The notes beneath the pieces are model-generated. The model was not told the origin of the DNA and ran no database searches. It saw only the letters and a program-made list of their open reading frames with translations. The translations under genes were made by a program, and so were the position numbers. From NCBI RefSeq assembly GCF_015353075.1, contig NZ_CP064187.1, positions 2,666,001 through 2,730,000 of the forward strand: a stretch of 64,000 nt of DNA. Reading direction: 5' to 3'. This document shows positions 1 through 9,206 of this stretch, piece by piece (position 1 is the first letter of the stretch; every line of letters starts with the position of its first letter). Origin of the DNA: Rhizobium sp. 007 (GTDB taxonomy: Bacteria; Pseudomonadota; Alphaproteobacteria; Rhizobiales; Rhizobiaceae).

Positions 1-22
1 GCACATAGCTGTGGTCGTTCAT
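1..22 (-). CDS. Start of a truncated gene downstream of the dioxygenase
   Basis: An ATG at 20-22 on the minus strand follows the dioxygenase stop by about 11 bases. It has AAGGGG as a good Shine-Dalgarno a few bases upstream. Only seven codons (MNDHSYV) are in the window, so the product cannot be identified. Ring-cleaving dioxygenases of this type are often followed by an alpha/beta-hydrolase (as in mhqO-mhqD arrangements), which is a guess from context only. Confidence 0.5.
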
Positions 23-33
23 CGATCTGCCCC

Positions 34-966
34 TTAAGCTTCGAGCGGTTGCAGGTGCTGCTCGATCAGTTGCCGCAGATGCGCGTGCTGCTGCGGCAGC
101 TTCAGCGCTTCGCCGAGATGAGCCGTGTCTTCGTCCCGGTCGAAGCCGGGTTCGTTGGTGGCGACCTCGAAGAGAATGCCGCCAGGCGTGCGGAAATAGA
201 TCGCCCAGAAATAATCGCGGTCGATGACCGGCGTCACCTGGTAGCCTGTATCCACCAGTGCCTTTCGCACCTCGAGCTGCTTTTCGCGGTTGTCGACAGC
301 AAAGGCGACATGGTGCACGGAACCGGCGCCCGGCAGAGCACGGGAGATATTCGGCATCGTTTCGAGATCGACCAGATGCGCACCGTTGCCGCCTGGCATC
401 ACCAGCCGCTTCACGCCGTCTTTCTCGTCTTGAACCTCATAGCCCATGAATTTCAAGAGTTCGGACGTCGCGCCCTCATCGCGAAGGCGCATGGCGACGG
501 AGTGGAAGCCACGGATGGCGTGATCCTCGCCGATGCCGCCATGCGTCCACGGCTGGCGGCCGTCGTCCCTGACTTCAACAAGCGCGAAACCGTCGCCATC
601 AGGACCCGCAAAGTGCAGTCGCTTTTGGCCGAAGCTCTCGTCCGCCTTGAGACCGCTGACGCCGAGCTTGGTGAGACGGTCGCTCCAAAAGCCGAGCGAG
701 CCCTCGGGAACGGAGAAAACGGTCGTACCGACTTCGCCGGTGCCCGGACGGCCCTGCGCCATCTTGGGAAACGGGAAATAGGTCATGATCGAACCCGGCG
801 AACCGGTCTCGTCGCCATAATAGAGATGATAGACGTCGGGCGCATCGAAGTTCACGGTCTTCTTGACGCGGCGCAGGCCGAGCGCGTTTGTGAAGAACTG
901 GTTATTGGTACGGGCGTCCTCCGCCATCGATGTGACGTGGTGCAGACCCTTGATCTGGTTGAGCAT
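34..966 (-). CDS. VOC-family ring-cleaving dioxygenase (MhqO/LinE-like)
   Basis: A 310-residue two-domain vicinal-oxygen-chelate protein. The N-terminal repeat opens with GLHHVTSM and the C-terminal repeat with SVHHVAFAVDN. It closes with GGILFEVATNEPGF, giving the His/His/Glu set expected to hold one Fe(II) or Mn(II). The family cleaves hydroquinone-type or other aromatic diols extradiol-fashion and is often involved in quinone detoxification. I chose the ATG at 966 rather than an upstream in-frame ATG because AAAGGGG lies about 7 bases before it and the VOC fold begins immediately. It probably forms an operon with the truncated gene at 1-22. The exact substrate is not visible from sequence. 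Confidence 0.85.
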   Translation of the reverse strand: MLNQIKGLHHVTSMAEDARTNNQFFTNALGLRRVKKTVNFDAPDVYHLYYGDETGSPGSIMTYFPFPKMAQGRPGTGEVGTTVFSVPEGSLGFWSDRLTKLGVSGLKADESFGQKRLHFAGPDGDGFALVEVRDDGRQPWTHGGIGEDHAIRGFHSVAMRLRDEGATSELLKFMGYEVQDEKDGVKRLVMPGGNGAHLVDLETMPNISRALPGAGSVHHVAFAVDNREKQLEVRKALVDTGYQVTPVIDRDYFWAIYFRTPGGILFEVATNEPGFDRDEDTAHLGEALKLPQQHAHLRQLIEQHLQPLEA

Positions 967-1045
967 GTCGAGACCCCTTTCTTGCCCGCAGCGGCGAGCC
1001 TTCATGGGTCATAGATGATTGCTTGGAGCGATTTGGAATAGTCCC

Positions 1046-1098
1046 GGAGACCAAAACGCATTGTCTCCTTTTATTGAACACCGGTCCGGAGATGTTCA
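1046..1098. promoter_or_regulatory. Two inverted repeats between ung and the dioxygenase
   Basis: GGAGAC (1046-1051) and GTCTCC (1063-1068) form a perfect 6-bp inverted repeat with an 11-bp spacer, about 80 bp upstream of the dioxygenase start. TGAACA (1075-1080) and TGTTCA (1093-1098) form a second, just past the ung stop. The first is placed and sized like a regulator operator for the dioxygenase. The second could be a weak ung terminator, although no T-run follows on the minus strand. Confidence 0.3.
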
Positions 1099-1105
1099 GA
1101 AAACT

Positions 1106-1807
1106 CTAGGCATCCTGCGGATTGGCGGGCAACTCCCAGTCGACGGGCGCGCGGCCGTGAGACTGCAGGAAAGCGTTTGCTTTCGAAAAATGCCTGCATC
1201 CGAAAAAGCCGTTATGCGCCGAAAGCGGCGACGGATGCGGCGCCTTGAGGACGAGATGACGGTCGGTATCGACAAAGGCCGCCTTCCGCTGCGCGTAGGA
1301 ACCCCAGAGCATGAAGACGACGGACTCGCATTCCTCGTTGACCTTGCGGATCACCGCATCGGTGAAACGCTCCCAGCCCTTGCCCTGATGTGACGCGGCC
1401 TGCGCCTCCTCGACGGTCAGAACGCTGTTCAGCAACAGCACGCCCTGGCGGGCCCAATGCTCCAGAAAGCCATGCCGCGGCGGCTTGATGCCGAGATCGG
1501 TTTCCATCTCCTTGTAGATATTGACCAGCGACGGCGGAATGCGCACGCCTGGTCGAACGCTGAAGCAGAGTCCATGGGCCTGTCCGAGGCCGTGATAGGG
1601 ATCCTGCCCCAGAATGATGACCTTCACCTTTGCAAGCGGAGTGAGATCAAGCGCGCGAAAATATTCCGACCCTTTAGGGAAGATACGCTTGCCGCTTTGC
1701 TTCTGCACCAGCAGGAAATCCTTGAGCTGCTGCATGTAGGGACTGGAAAATTCGGGCGCGAGTGCCGCCTTCCAGCTCTCTTCGAGCGCGATGGTCTGTT
1801 CGCTCAT
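1106..1807 (-). CDS. ung: Uracil-DNA glycosylase (family 1)
   Basis: A 233-residue UDG that removes uracil from DNA at the first step of base-excision repair. The water-activating motif GQDPYHG lies at residues 67-73 with catalytic Asp69. The uracil-binding stretch LLLNSVLTV and the DNA-intercalation motif HPSPLSAH follow in the correct order. The start is the ATG at 1807, with GAGGA 6 bases upstream. An upstream GTG at 1825 lacks a comparable site. It stands alone and is divergent from manB. Confidence 0.97.
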   Translation of the reverse strand: MSEQTIALEESWKAALAPEFSSPYMQQLKDFLLVQKQSGKRIFPKGSEYFRALDLTPLAKVKVIILGQDPYHGLGQAHGLCFSVRPGVRIPPSLVNIYKEMETDLGIKPPRHGFLEHWARQGVLLLNSVLTVEEAQAASHQGKGWERFTDAVIRKVNEECESVVFMLWGSYAQRKAAFVDTDRHLVLKAPHPSPLSAHNGFFGCRHFSKANAFLQSHGRAPVDWELPANPQDA

Positions 1808-1961
1808 CGATAGTCCTCGTTCCACCGAAGGGGGGATAGATTTGCCCTGAAAAGGGAGGCGCGCAATATTTTAGTCACCTATCGCGGCCAAAATTTACGA
1901 AGTATCGTTAGACTGGTGATAATCGCGCAGGAAAGCAAGCGTCAGCAAAGGCTTAACACGC

Positions 1962-3389
1962 ATGAAATTTGGAACAAGCGGCCTGCGCGGCCTTTCCGCC
2001 GATCTGAAAGGCAGGGCGTCGGTGGTCTACGCGACAGCGTTCGGGCAATATCTTCTCGAGAGCGGGCGCGCGCAAAAAGGCGACCTCGTCATGCTCGGCC
2101 GCGATTTTCGCGATTCCAGCCCTGCAATCGCTGCGACATGCGCTCTCGCGCTCACCGCGCTTGGCTTCAGGGTCGCCGATTGCGGCACCGTCCCGACACC
2201 AGCGCTGGCATTTTATGGATCCCGAAACAAGGCCGCGAGCCTGATGATCACCGGCTCGCACATCCCGGCGGACCGCAACGGCATCAAATTCTACCGACCC
2301 GATGGTGAGATCGACAAGGCGGACGAAGCCGCGATTTCCGATCTTGCCGTCAAGCTCGACCGCTCCCTGCCTGAAGCGGCAATGGCGGAAAAAGCGAAGG
2401 TCGAGGACCGGTCCGGCGACTGCGCTAGAGCCTTCATGGCGCGCAATGCCGGCATTCTCTCCAAAAATGCCCTTTCCGGCCAAAGGATCGGCGTCTATCA
2501 GCATAGCACCGTTGCCCGCGACATGATGGTGCAGCTTTTGTCGCACTACGGCGCCGAAGCCATCGCGCTTGGACGATCGGAGACCTTCATCCCGGTCGAT
2601 ACCGAAGCCGTTTCAGCGCAGACCGTTGCGCTCCTCAAGGATTGGGCGCAGTCGCTGACACTTGATGCGCTCGTTTCGGCCGATGGCGACGGCGACCGGC
2701 CACTGGTGACGGATGAGAACGGCACCCCCCTGCGCGGCGACTTGCTGGGGCTGATCACTGCGAATTTCCTGGATGCCGGGACCGTGGTCACGCCTGTCAC
2801 CTCCAACTCCGGCATCGAAGCCGCCGGCGCCTTTGCCGTCGCCCGCACGCGCGTCGGCTCACCCTTCGTCATCACCGGCATGCAGGAGGCGATCTTCGCA
2901 GGCAAGGACCGCGTGATGGGCTTCGAGGCCAATGGCGGCCTACTGACCGGTTCGGATTTCAGCGTCAATGGCAGGACGCTTGAGGCACTGCCGACACGCG
3001 ACTGCTTCCTGCCGATCCTGGCAGTCCTTGCGCTGGCAGCGGCGCAAAAGAAGCCGCTGTCGGTCATTGCCGCTTCCTACAATCTCCCGATCGCGGCGGC
3101 CGATCGGCTGGAGAACTTCCCCGTCGAGACGAGCGCAAAATTGATGGCTTACCTGCGCGCCTTGCCGGAAAACCTGGCGGATTTCCTGAAGCCCCTTGGA
3201 AGCCCGTCCACGGCGAGCGACATCGACGGCTTGCGCGTCACGCTGGCCGACAGGCGCATCATCCACTTTCGCCCCTCGGGTAACGCGCCGGAGATGCGCT
3301 GCTACGTCGAAGCGCAAACCGAACATGCCGCAAGCCAGTTGCTTGAAGCCGGACTGAGCCGGATCAGGCAGTGGGCCGCACAGAACTGA
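1962..3389 (+). CDS. manB: Phosphomannomutase / phosphoglucomutase
   Basis: A 475-residue alpha-D-phosphohexomutase interconverting hexose 6- and 1-phosphates, here probably mannose. The phosphoserine loop ITGSHIPADRNG puts the catalytic Ser at residue 99. The metal-binding loop DGDGDRP lies near residue 240, and the C-terminal phosphate-binding loop RPSGNAPEMR is intact. The next gene encodes the GDP-mannose-forming enzyme, so the pair supplies GDP-mannose for surface polysaccharide. Rhizobial homologues are annotated noeK. The two genes are only about 33 bases apart and presumably cotranscribed. Confidence 0.93.
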   Translation: MKFGTSGLRGLSADLKGRASVVYATAFGQYLLESGRAQKGDLVMLGRDFRDSSPAIAATCALALTALGFRVADCGTVPTPALAFYGSRNKAASLMITGSHIPADRNGIKFYRPDGEIDKADEAAISDLAVKLDRSLPEAAMAEKAKVEDRSGDCARAFMARNAGILSKNALSGQRIGVYQHSTVARDMMVQLLSHYGAEAIALGRSETFIPVDTEAVSAQTVALLKDWAQSLTLDALVSADGDGDRPLVTDENGTPLRGDLLGLITANFLDAGTVVTPVTSNSGIEAAGAFAVARTRVGSPFVITGMQEAIFAGKDRVMGFEANGGLLTGSDFSVNGRTLEALPTRDCFLPILAVLALAAAQKKPLSVIAASYNLPIAAADRLENFPVETSAKLMAYLRALPENLADFLKPLGSPSTASDIDGLRVTLADRRIIHFRPSGNAPEMRCYVEAQTEHAASQLLEAGLSRIRQWAAQN

Positions 3390-3422
3390 TTGAAGACAGA
3401 AGATTTTGAGGAAACGCACCCG

Positions 3423-4850
3423 ATGACGCAAAAGATCGTTCCCGTGATCATGGCAGGAGGCAAGGGCACACGCCTGTGGCCGCTGTCGCGCGCTGCAGCC
3501 CCCAAGCAGTTCATTCAGTTCATCGGCGACAAGACGCTGTTTCAGGAAACGCTCGCCCGCGTCTCCGATCCGGCCCTCTACGAAGCACCGGTCGTGCTGA
3601 CCAATGAGGAATTCCGCTTCCTCGTGGCCGAACAGGCCCGCGAACTCGATCACGCGCTGAAGGCGATCCTGCTGGAGCCGGTTGCCCGCAACACCGCACC
3701 CGCCGTTGCCGCCGCTGCCGCCCTCGTCGCCGACCTTTTCGGCAAGGACGTGATCATGCACGTCCTCGGCTCGGACTATGAGATCGTCGCCGATCAAAGC
3801 TATTTCGACAGCGTCCGCGCCGCGCGCGAAACGGCCGCCAGCGGCAAGCTCGTGACCTTCGGCATCAAGCCGACCGAACCGGCAACCGGCTACGGCTATA
3901 TCGAAGGCGGCGAGAACCTTTCGGCAGGCGCACAGACCGTGAAGCGCTTCATCGAAAAGCCGCCCTTGGACAAGGCAAAGGAGATGGTGGCTGCCGGCGG
4001 CTTCTACTGGAATTCCGGCATGTTCATGTTCCAGGTGGGCGCGCTCCTCGCGGAAATGCGCAACTATGCGCCGGACGTCGTCGCCGCTGCCGGTGAGGCT
4101 GTTGCCAAGGCGACGCGCGATCTCGACTTCACCCGTCTCGACGCCCAATCCTTTGCGAACGCCCCCAGCATCTCGATCGACTATGCGATCATGGAAAAGA
4201 CGGCCAATGCCGCTGTCGTGCCCTCGCCCTTCAAATGGTCGGATCTCGGCAGCTGGGATTCCGTCTGGAAAACCGGGACGCGCGACCCGAACGGCAATGT
4301 CGCGACCGCCAATACGACGCTTGTCAACAGCCGCAACTCGCTGGTGATGAGCCACGGCGTGCATCTTGCCGTCCAGGGGATGGAGGATGTCGCGGTGATC
4401 GCCAGTGAGGATGCCGTCTATGTCGGCAAGCTGCAGGACAGCCAGAGCGTCGGCGACCTCGTCAAGACGCTCGCCGCCCTGCCCGCAACGTCGAAACTGA
4501 CGCAGACCCATCCGACCTCGTACCGGCCGTGGGGCGGTTATACCTCGATCTTCAACGGCGACCGTTTCCAGGTAAAGCGCATCTTCGTCACACCCGGCAA
4601 GAAGCTCTCGCTGCAGAAGCATCACCACCGCTCGGAACATTGGATCGTCGTCAAGGGCACGGCCGAGGTGACGATCGGCGAGAATGTGCAGATGCTGCGG
4701 GAAAACGAGTCTGTCTATATCCCGCTCGGCGAGGTGCACCGCCTCGCAAACCCGGGCAAGATCTTGCTCGAACTGATCGAAGTGCAGACCGGCTCCTACC
4801 TCGGCGAGGACGACATCATCCGCATCGTCGACGAGTTTGGGCGCAGCTGA
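3423..4850 (+). CDS. manC: Mannose-1-phosphate guanylyltransferase / mannose-6-phosphate isomerase
   Basis: A 475-residue bifunctional type II PMI/GMP. The N-terminal nucleotidyltransferase domain starts with the signature GGKGTRLWPLSR and includes the catalytic-region RFIEKP motif. The C-terminal cupin isomerase domain carries RPWGGYTSI and the metal-binding stretch KKLSLQKHHHRSEHW. It makes GDP-mannose from mannose 1-phosphate produced by the preceding mutase. The start is the ATG at 3423, with GAGGAA about 8 bases upstream. An in-frame TTG at 3390 sits on top of the manB stop and is less likely. Rhizobial homologues are called noeJ. Confidence 0.94.
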   Translation: MTQKIVPVIMAGGKGTRLWPLSRAAAPKQFIQFIGDKTLFQETLARVSDPALYEAPVVLTNEEFRFLVAEQARELDHALKAILLEPVARNTAPAVAAAAALVADLFGKDVIMHVLGSDYEIVADQSYFDSVRAARETAASGKLVTFGIKPTEPATGYGYIEGGENLSAGAQTVKRFIEKPPLDKAKEMVAAGGFYWNSGMFMFQVGALLAEMRNYAPDVVAAAGEAVAKATRDLDFTRLDAQSFANAPSISIDYAIMEKTANAAVVPSPFKWSDLGSWDSVWKTGTRDPNGNVATANTTLVNSRNSLVMSHGVHLAVQGMEDVAVIASEDAVYVGKLQDSQSVGDLVKTLAALPATSKLTQTHPTSYRPWGGYTSIFNGDRFQVKRIFVTPGKKLSLQKHHHRSEHWIVVKGTAEVTIGENVQMLRENESVYIPLGEVHRLANPGKILLELIEVQTGSYLGEDDIIRIVDEFGRS

Positions 4851-4889
4851 GAAGGGGCTGTCTTGAATTTATAACGGTGCGCCTGTAAC

Positions 4890-4928
4890 ACGATCGCGTT
4901 TTGCCGCCGGCAGGCCGCGATCGTTTTT
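4890..4928 (+). terminator. Rho-independent terminator after manBC
   Basis: A perfect 9-bp stem pairs ACGATCGCG (4890-4898) with CGCGATCGT (4916-4924) around a GC-rich loop and runs into five Ts (4924-4928). It lies between manC and ugd, so the two pairs of sugar-nucleotide genes are probably separate transcription units, or the hairpin attenuates read-through into ugd. Confidence 0.75.
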
Positions 4929-4943
4929 GATGAAGGTTATTCC

Positions 4944-6254
4944 ATGCGCATTGTTATGATTGGTTCGGGCTATGTCGGTCTCGTCTCCGGCGCCTGCCTT
5001 GCGGATTTCGGCCACCACATCACCTGCGTCGATAAATCCGAAGCGAAGATCGACGCCCTTGAACGCGGCGAAGTGCCGATCTTCGAGCCGGGCCTCGATG
5101 CCATCATCGAGCACAACCGCAGCGCCGGCCGCCTGGATTTCTCCAAGGATCTGGCTGCACCGGTTGCAGACGCCGATGTCGTCTTCATCGCGGTCGGCAC
5201 GCCGTCGCGCCGCGGCGACGGCCATGCCGACCTGAGCTACGTCTATGCCGCCGCGCGCGAGATTGCCGCAGCCGTCAGCGGCTTCACCGTCGTCGTCACG
5301 AAGTCCACCGTTCCCGTCGGCACCGGCGACGAGATCGAGCGCATCTTCCGCGAAGAGTTCCCCGGCAAGGACATCGCCGTCGTCTCGAACCCGGAATTCC
5401 TGCGCGAAGGTGCTGCCATCACCGACTTCAAGCGCCCCGACCGCATCGTCATCGGCACCGAAGACGCGCGCGCCACGGAAGTCATGCGCGAAGTCTACCG
5501 GCCGCTCTACCTCAACGAGGCACCGCTTTATTTCTGCGAGCGCCGCACGTCGGAGCTGATCAAGTACGCCGCCAACGCCTTCCTCGCCATGAAGATTACC
5601 TTCATCAACGAGATCGCCGACCTTTGCGAACAGATCGGTGCGGATGTGCAAAAGGTTGCCAAGGGCATCGGCATGGACAAGCGCATCGGCGACAAGTTCC
5701 TGCATGCCGGCCCCGGCTATGGCGGCTCGTGCTTTCCGAAGGACACGCTGGCGCTCGTCAAGACCGCGCAGGACTATGACAGCCCGATGCGCCTCATCGA
5801 AACGACGGTTGCAATCAACGACAACCGCAAGCGCGCCATGGGTCGTAAGGTGATCGCCGCCTGCGACGGCAGCGTGCGCGGCAAGAAGATCGCCGTCCTC
5901 GGCCTGACCTTCAAGCCGAACACCGACGACATGCGCGATGCGCCGTCGATCACCATCATCCAGGCCTTGCTCGACGGCGGCGCCACGGTTCATGTCTATG
6001 ACCCGGAAGGCATGCAAGCGGCCAAGGAAATGCTCGGGCCGGTGACCTACGGCAATGACCCTTACGAGATTGCCGAGAGCGCCGATGCCATCGTGCTCGT
6101 TACCGAATGGGATGAATTCCGCGCGCTCGACTTCAAGCGCCTGAAGACCACGATGAAGAACCCTGTCGTCGTGGACCTGCGCAATATCTATCCCATCGCC
6201 GAAATCACGCGCCACGGCTTCAGCCACTTTGCCGTCGGCAAGAAGACCGAGTAG
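4944..6254 (+). CDS. ugd: UDP-glucose 6-dehydrogenase
   Basis: A 436-residue UDP-glucose dehydrogenase oxidising UDP-glucose to UDP-glucuronate with two NAD+. The N-terminal Rossmann motif GSGYVGLVSG is at residues 8-17. The catalytic cysteine is Cys263 in GPGYGGSCFPKD, and the C-terminal domain contains GLTFKPNTDDMRDAPS. GAAGG precedes the ATG. It is followed 9 bases later by the UDP-glucuronate epimerase. The rkpK-lpsL pair of Sinorhizobium has the same order and serves LPS and capsule synthesis. Confidence 0.96.
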   Translation: MRIVMIGSGYVGLVSGACLADFGHHITCVDKSEAKIDALERGEVPIFEPGLDAIIEHNRSAGRLDFSKDLAAPVADADVVFIAVGTPSRRGDGHADLSYVYAAAREIAAAVSGFTVVVTKSTVPVGTGDEIERIFREEFPGKDIAVVSNPEFLREGAAITDFKRPDRIVIGTEDARATEVMREVYRPLYLNEAPLYFCERRTSELIKYAANAFLAMKITFINEIADLCEQIGADVQKVAKGIGMDKRIGDKFLHAGPGYGGSCFPKDTLALVKTAQDYDSPMRLIETTVAINDNRKRAMGRKVIAACDGSVRGKKIAVLGLTFKPNTDDMRDAPSITIIQALLDGGATVHVYDPEGMQAAKEMLGPVTYGNDPYEIAESADAIVLVTEWDEFRALDFKRLKTTMKNPVVVDLRNIYPIAEITRHGFSHFAVGKKTE

Positions 6255-6263
6255 AGATAGAAA

Positions 6264-7280
6264 ATGCATTACTTCATAACAGGCACCGCAGGCTTCATCG
6301 GCTTTCATCTCGCGCGGCGCTTGTTGCAGGATGGGCATCGGGTTACCGGTTTCGACGGCCTGACGCCCTATTACAGCGTCAAGCTCAAGCATATGCGGCA
6401 TGCGGCTCTGGCGCAGTTCCCGGCCTTCAAGCCGGTGGTCGCCATGCTTGAGGATCAAAAGGCGCTCGAAGATGCGGTCGGCCAGGCAAAGCCGGACATC
6501 CTGATCCACCTCGCGGCCCAGGCCGGCGTCCGCTACAGTCTTGAAAACCCGCGCGCCTATCTGAGCTCGAACGTCGAAGGCTCCTGGAACATTCTGGAAA
6601 CTGCCGAGCGCCACAATGTGCAGCATCTGATGCTGGCCTCGACCTCTTCGATCTATGGCGCGAACCCCCGCGTTCCCTTCCATGAGACCGACAGGGCCGA
6701 CGAGCCCCTGACGGTCTATGCCGCGACCAAGAAGTCGATGGAGCTGATGGCGCACAGCCATGCGCATCTCTACAAGCTGCCAACCACCGCCTTCCGCTTC
6801 TTCACCGTCTATGGTCCCTGGGGCCGCCCGGACATGGCGCTCTTCAAGTTCGTAAAGAGCATGCTGGAAAACCAGCCGATCGAAATCTACGGCGAAGGCA
6901 AGATGAGCCGCGATTTCACCTATATCGACGATCTCGTCGAGTCGATCGTGCGGCTTTCCGCGATTATGCCTTCGGAAGAAAACCGCATCGCCGACGACAA
7001 GGTCGAGACGCTGTCCCGCCAAGCGCCGTTTCGTGTCGTCAATATCGGCGGCGGTCAGCCGGTCAGCCTGATGGACTTCGTGGAGACCGTGGAAAAAGCG
7101 CTCGGCCAGCCGGCCCAGCGCAAAATGCTGCCGATGCAGAAGGGCGACGTGCCGCGCACCTTCGCCAGCCCGGACCTGCTTGTCGCCCTGACGGGTTACA
7201 AGCCCGATACGAAGCTTGAAACCGGCGTCAGGGCCTTTGTCGAATGGTATCTGGAAGCCCGCCGGGAGCTCGAGCCGTAA
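6264..7280 (+). CDS. lpsL: UDP-glucuronate 4-epimerase
   Basis: A 338-residue extended SDR. The NAD-binding motif GTAGFIG is at residues 7-13. The catalytic Ser lies in STSSIYG and the YxxxK pair in [24 protein letters not shown] near residue 33 is typical of UDP-uronate epimerases. It converts UDP-glucuronate from ugd to UDP-galacturonate, a common rhizobial LPS and capsule sugar. Its last 53 bases overlap the 3' end of the convergent GGDEF-EAL gene. Confidence 0.92.
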   Translation: MHYFITGTAGFIGFHLARRLLQDGHRVTGFDGLTPYYSVKLKHMRHAALAQFPAFKPVVAMLEDQKALEDAVGQAKPDILIHLAAQAGVRYSLENPRAYLSSNVEGSWNILETAERHNVQHLMLASTSSIYGANPRVPFHETDRADEPLTVYAATKKSMELMAHSHAHLYKLPTTAFRFFTVYGPWGRPDMALFKFVKSMLENQPIEIYGEGKMSRDFTYIDDLVESIVRLSAIMPSEENRIADDKVETLSRQAPFRVVNIGGGQPVSLMDFVETVEKALGQPAQRKMLPMQKGDVPRTFASPDLLVALTGYKPDTKLETGVRAFVEWYLEARRELEP

Positions 7281-9075
7281 CCGCCAGCATCCGGCTGCCC
7301 GCGCCCGATTTGGCCGGGGTCCGGCCGGCCGGCGAAATGAGCTTGCCGATCTCCGCAGCCGGCATCGGATAGCCGAGCGCGTACCCCTGCAGCATGTCGC
7401 AGCCGAGCTGCGTCAACGCTTCGGCATGGCCCTCCGTTTCAACGCCTTCAGCAATCACGCCCACATTGAGCGCCTTGGCGATGTCGATGATCGAGCTGAC
7501 GACACAGCGCTGCTCCTCGGATTCGACGATGTCAGTCACCAGTTGCCGGTCGAGTTTCAGGCATTTTGGGCGCAGCCTTGCCAACCCGATCAACGAGGCG
7601 TGCCCCGAACCAAAATCATCGATCTCGATATCGATGCCCATCTGTTTGATCTGATCGATGTTGCTCAGCAGCTTGTCATCGGGATCGTCGAGAAAGATCG
7701 TCTCCACCAGTTCGAAAGAGAATTCGCCCGGAGGAACCTCCAGCGCCTGCAGGCTGTCGAGCAGCGCCGGATCGAACAGCCGCGCGCTCGAAATATTGAC
7801 CGCTATGCGCGGAACGGCGGTACCCCGATCCTGCCAATGCCGGCGATCCTCCAGCGCCATTTTCAGAATTGCCGCGTCGATATCCGCCGACAGCCCATTC
7901 TCATCCGCGGCCTTCAAGAAGACGGCCGGCGACAGCACACCCCTTTCTGGATGAATCCAGCGGGCAAGCGCTTCGAGGCCGGAAATCGACCGCGTCTTGG
8001 CGTCGAACTGCACTTGGTAATAAGGAACAATCTCTCCGCGCTCCAGCCCGCGCTTCAGCTCTTCGGCGAGACGCCGTTTGCTGAGCAGGTCCTCCCGCAA
8101 TTGCCGGGTAAAGAATTCGATGCGGTTTACCCCAAGTTTCTTCGCCTGATAAAGCGCAAGATCGGACTCGGTGAACAGATTGCGCGTCCGCCGGCCGGCA
8201 CTCCATGATATCCCGATCGAGGTACCGGACTGCAGCAATTCCTGGCCGAACCGGATCTTCTTTCGCAGCCGCTGCTGGACATCCGCGGCAATGCGCGTGA
8301 GCTCTTCGACACCTGCGAAATCCCACAGCAGAATGACGAATTCATCGCCGCCAACGCGCGCGACGAGGCTGTTTCCCGGAACGGCGGCCGTCATCCGCAG
8401 CGCGGCCGCACGCAGAACGGCGTCGCCTGCGGCGTGGCCATAGCTATCGTTGATCTGCTTGAACTGGTCGAGACCAAGGTGAAGGATCGCAAGCGTCGAG
8501 ATCGACTTGTCGGCATGCAGTTCGACAAACCGCCTGTCGAACAGGCGGCGGTTGGGCAGCCCGGTCAGATAGTCATGTTCGGCAGCATACTCGATCCGTG
8601 CGTTGCTTTCCTCGAGCGCCCGTGCCCGCGCTTCGGCGACTTGGCGCTGACGCTTCAGCTCCGCGTTCAGCATGACATCGGCCGTGACGTCCCACTCGGC
8701 GCCGATGAATGAGGGAGCACCCTCCTCGCTGACGTAGAAATGCGCCCGCGAGCGCAAATGCCGGATTTCGCCGTTCGGCAGGATGATACGGAATTCGGAA
8801 TTATAAGCGCCACGCCGGGCGATCGCCTCGTCGAATTCCTGCACTGCGCGTTGCCGGTCTTCCTGATGAACCGCGTCAAACCAGAACGATGTGGGAAGGA
8901 CGCGCATGGTCTCGCCCGTTTGATAGAGCCGGTGCATTTGCGCATCCCAGAGGATCTGGTTGGTGCGCACATCGTGCTCCCAAACGCCGATCTGCGACGC
9001 ATCGAGCGCAAGCTCGAGGCGCCTTAACAGATCCTGGAATTCCTGTTCCGACCGGGTCGGTGTCCTTTTCGGCAA
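7228..9075 (-). CDS. PAS-GGDEF-EAL cyclic-di-GMP protein
   Basis: A 615-residue soluble protein. A PAS/PAC sensor domain spans about residues 18-138, then a short helical linker, GGDEF (about 165-325) and EAL (about 340-590). The GGDEF signature is literally present at 242-246. However, the first metal-binding Asp, normally DxDxFK, is Gly201 in LGLDQFK. The EAL half is canonical: EALARW at 368-373, then the NIS, ELVE, DDFG, LKLD, EGVE and QGY motifs in order. It is therefore probably a c-di-GMP phosphodiesterase whose GGDEF domain may bind GTP for regulation. The start is a TTG at 9075, because a TGA lies a few codons upstream and no ATG precedes the PAS domain. Confidence 0.85.
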   Translation of the reverse strand: MPKRTPTRSEQEFQDLLRRLELALDASQIGVWEHDVRTNQILWDAQMHRLYQTGETMRVLPTSFWFDAVHQEDRQRAVQEFDEAIARRGAYNSEFRIILPNGEIRHLRSRAHFYVSEEGAPSFIGAEWDVTADVMLNAELKRQRQVAEARARALEESNARIEYAAEHDYLTGLPNRRLFDRRFVELHADKSISTLAILHLGLDQFKQINDSYGHAAGDAVLRAAALRMTAAVPGNSLVARVGGDEFVILLWDFAGVEELTRIAADVQQRLRKKIRFGQELLQSGTSIGISWSAGRRTRNLFTESDLALYQAKKLGVNRIEFFTRQLREDLLSKRRLAEELKRGLERGEIVPYYQVQFDAKTRSISGLEALARWIHPERGVLSPAVFLKAADENGLSADIDAAILKMALEDRRHWQDRGTAVPRIAVNISSARLFDPALLDSLQALEVPPGEFSFELVETIFLDDPDDKLLSNIDQIKQMGIDIEIDDFGSGHASLIGLARLRPKCLKLDRQLVTDIVESEEQRCVVSSIIDIAKALNVGVIAEGVETEGHAEALTQLGCDMLQGYALGYPMPAAEIGKLISPAGRTPAKSGAGSRMLAVTARAPGGLPDTIRQRP

Positions 9076-9169
9076 TTCGGTGTCTCAGACTTAAGCAGAT
9101 GCGAGAAATCATAATACTGTCTCAAGCCCACATTAACGAAGCCTTTTATGGATTGCCGAGCTGGCTATT

Positions 9170-9191
9170 GGGAGTAACTTTCCTTACTCCC
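9170..9191. repeat. Perfect inverted repeat near the xylD 3' end
   Basis: GGGAGTAA (9170-9177) and TTACTCCC (9184-9191) form an 8-bp perfect inverted repeat with a 6-base loop. It lies 16 bases past the xylD-like stop and about 95 bases upstream of the GGDEF-EAL start. As a hairpin it could end the xylD message, but no T-run follows. As DNA it could be an operator for the GGDEF-EAL gene. Confidence 0.4.
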
Positions 9192-9206
9192 GCAGGAAAT
9201 AATCTT

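Noticed and set aside
2940..4739. A 599-codon open frame on the minus strand opposite manB and manC
   Set aside because: Shadow of two certain genes; composition is antisense-like.
4869..7022. A 717-codon open frame on the minus strand opposite ugd and lpsL
   Set aside because: The opposite strand encodes two textbook enzymes with intact motifs. The frame has no domain or start signal.
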